Source of the DNA: ANME-2 cluster archaeon
GTDB lineage: Archaea > Halobacteriota > Methanosarcinia > Methanosarcinales > Methanocomedenaceae
DNA: 21,397 nucleotides
Direction: 5' to 3'
NCBI GenBank assembly: GCA_022353185.1
Contig: JAKRWB010000282.1
Location: forward strand, 1 to 21,397
The notes beneath the pieces are model-generated. The model saw only the letters and a program-made list of their open reading frames with translations. It searched no databases and had not been told where the DNA came from. The position numbers were made by a program, and so were the translations under genes. Positions 21,382-21,397 of this stretch are shown here, one piece after another (positions within the stretch are counted from its first letter, which is position 1; each line of letters opens with the position of its first letter).

Positions 21382-21397
21382 GATAGTGGTTTTTGAA

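Noticed and set aside
1..21397. CRISPR arrays, ribosomal RNA and phage structural genes
   Set aside because: No regularly spaced repeats, rRNA motifs or virion genes were found on either strand.

Overview
The window reads as chromosomal DNA of a euryarchaeon, most likely a member of the Methanosarcinales or a related methanogen/ANME lineage. The support is: a threonine tRNA with a bulge-helix-bulge intron, a PEF-CTERM surface protein, a PAC2-family gene next to what looks like a DUF473 gene, GGTG-type Shine-Dalgarno sites, archaeal TATA boxes placed for short or absent leaders, and a KaiC-like RecA ATPase. No ribosomal RNA or core methanogenesis gene is present, so placement below order level is inference.

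Left part (1-6404). After the broken end of a membrane-protein gene come a secreted PEF-CTERM protein, a 132-bp MITE with intact target duplication, and a KaiC-like ATPase. Facing these, on the minus strand, is a tight four-gene operon (acyltransferase, DegT aminotransferase, Gfo/Idh dehydrogenase, UDP-sugar 6-dehydrogenase). It has the complete enzyme set of the WbpA/B/E/D pathway to a UDP-2,3-diacetamido-2,3-dideoxy-hexuronic acid, a sugar type found in archaeal N-glycans.

Mobile part (6573-8584). Perfect 13-bp inverted repeats enclose an IS701/IS4-like transposase gene broken by one frameshift, and also the N-terminal half of an unrelated IS630-type transposase. This looks like one element inserted into another.

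Middle part (8652-13274). A site-2 protease with two CBS domains and a HIT hydrolase face a NapH-like polyferredoxin membrane protein. Next is a two-gene operon of queA and a tgt of bacterial size and motifs. These are the last-but-one steps of queuosine synthesis and are unexpected in an archaeon.

Right part (13568-21381). A small secreted protein is divergent from a ribbon-helix-helix regulator whose promoter carries matching inverted repeats. A probable leaderless operon encodes a double-cubane-type 2-hydroxyacyl-CoA dehydratase-like protein and its ATP-driven activator. Then come small conserved genes (a flavin-binding protein, an acidic protein of unknown function, a three-helix membrane protein), two tandem tRNAs (Arg-TCT, Thr-GGT), the PAC2/DUF473 pair, the tail of a decayed aminotransferase gene, and a translationally coupled pair whose upstream 67-codon frame contains an in-frame UAG.
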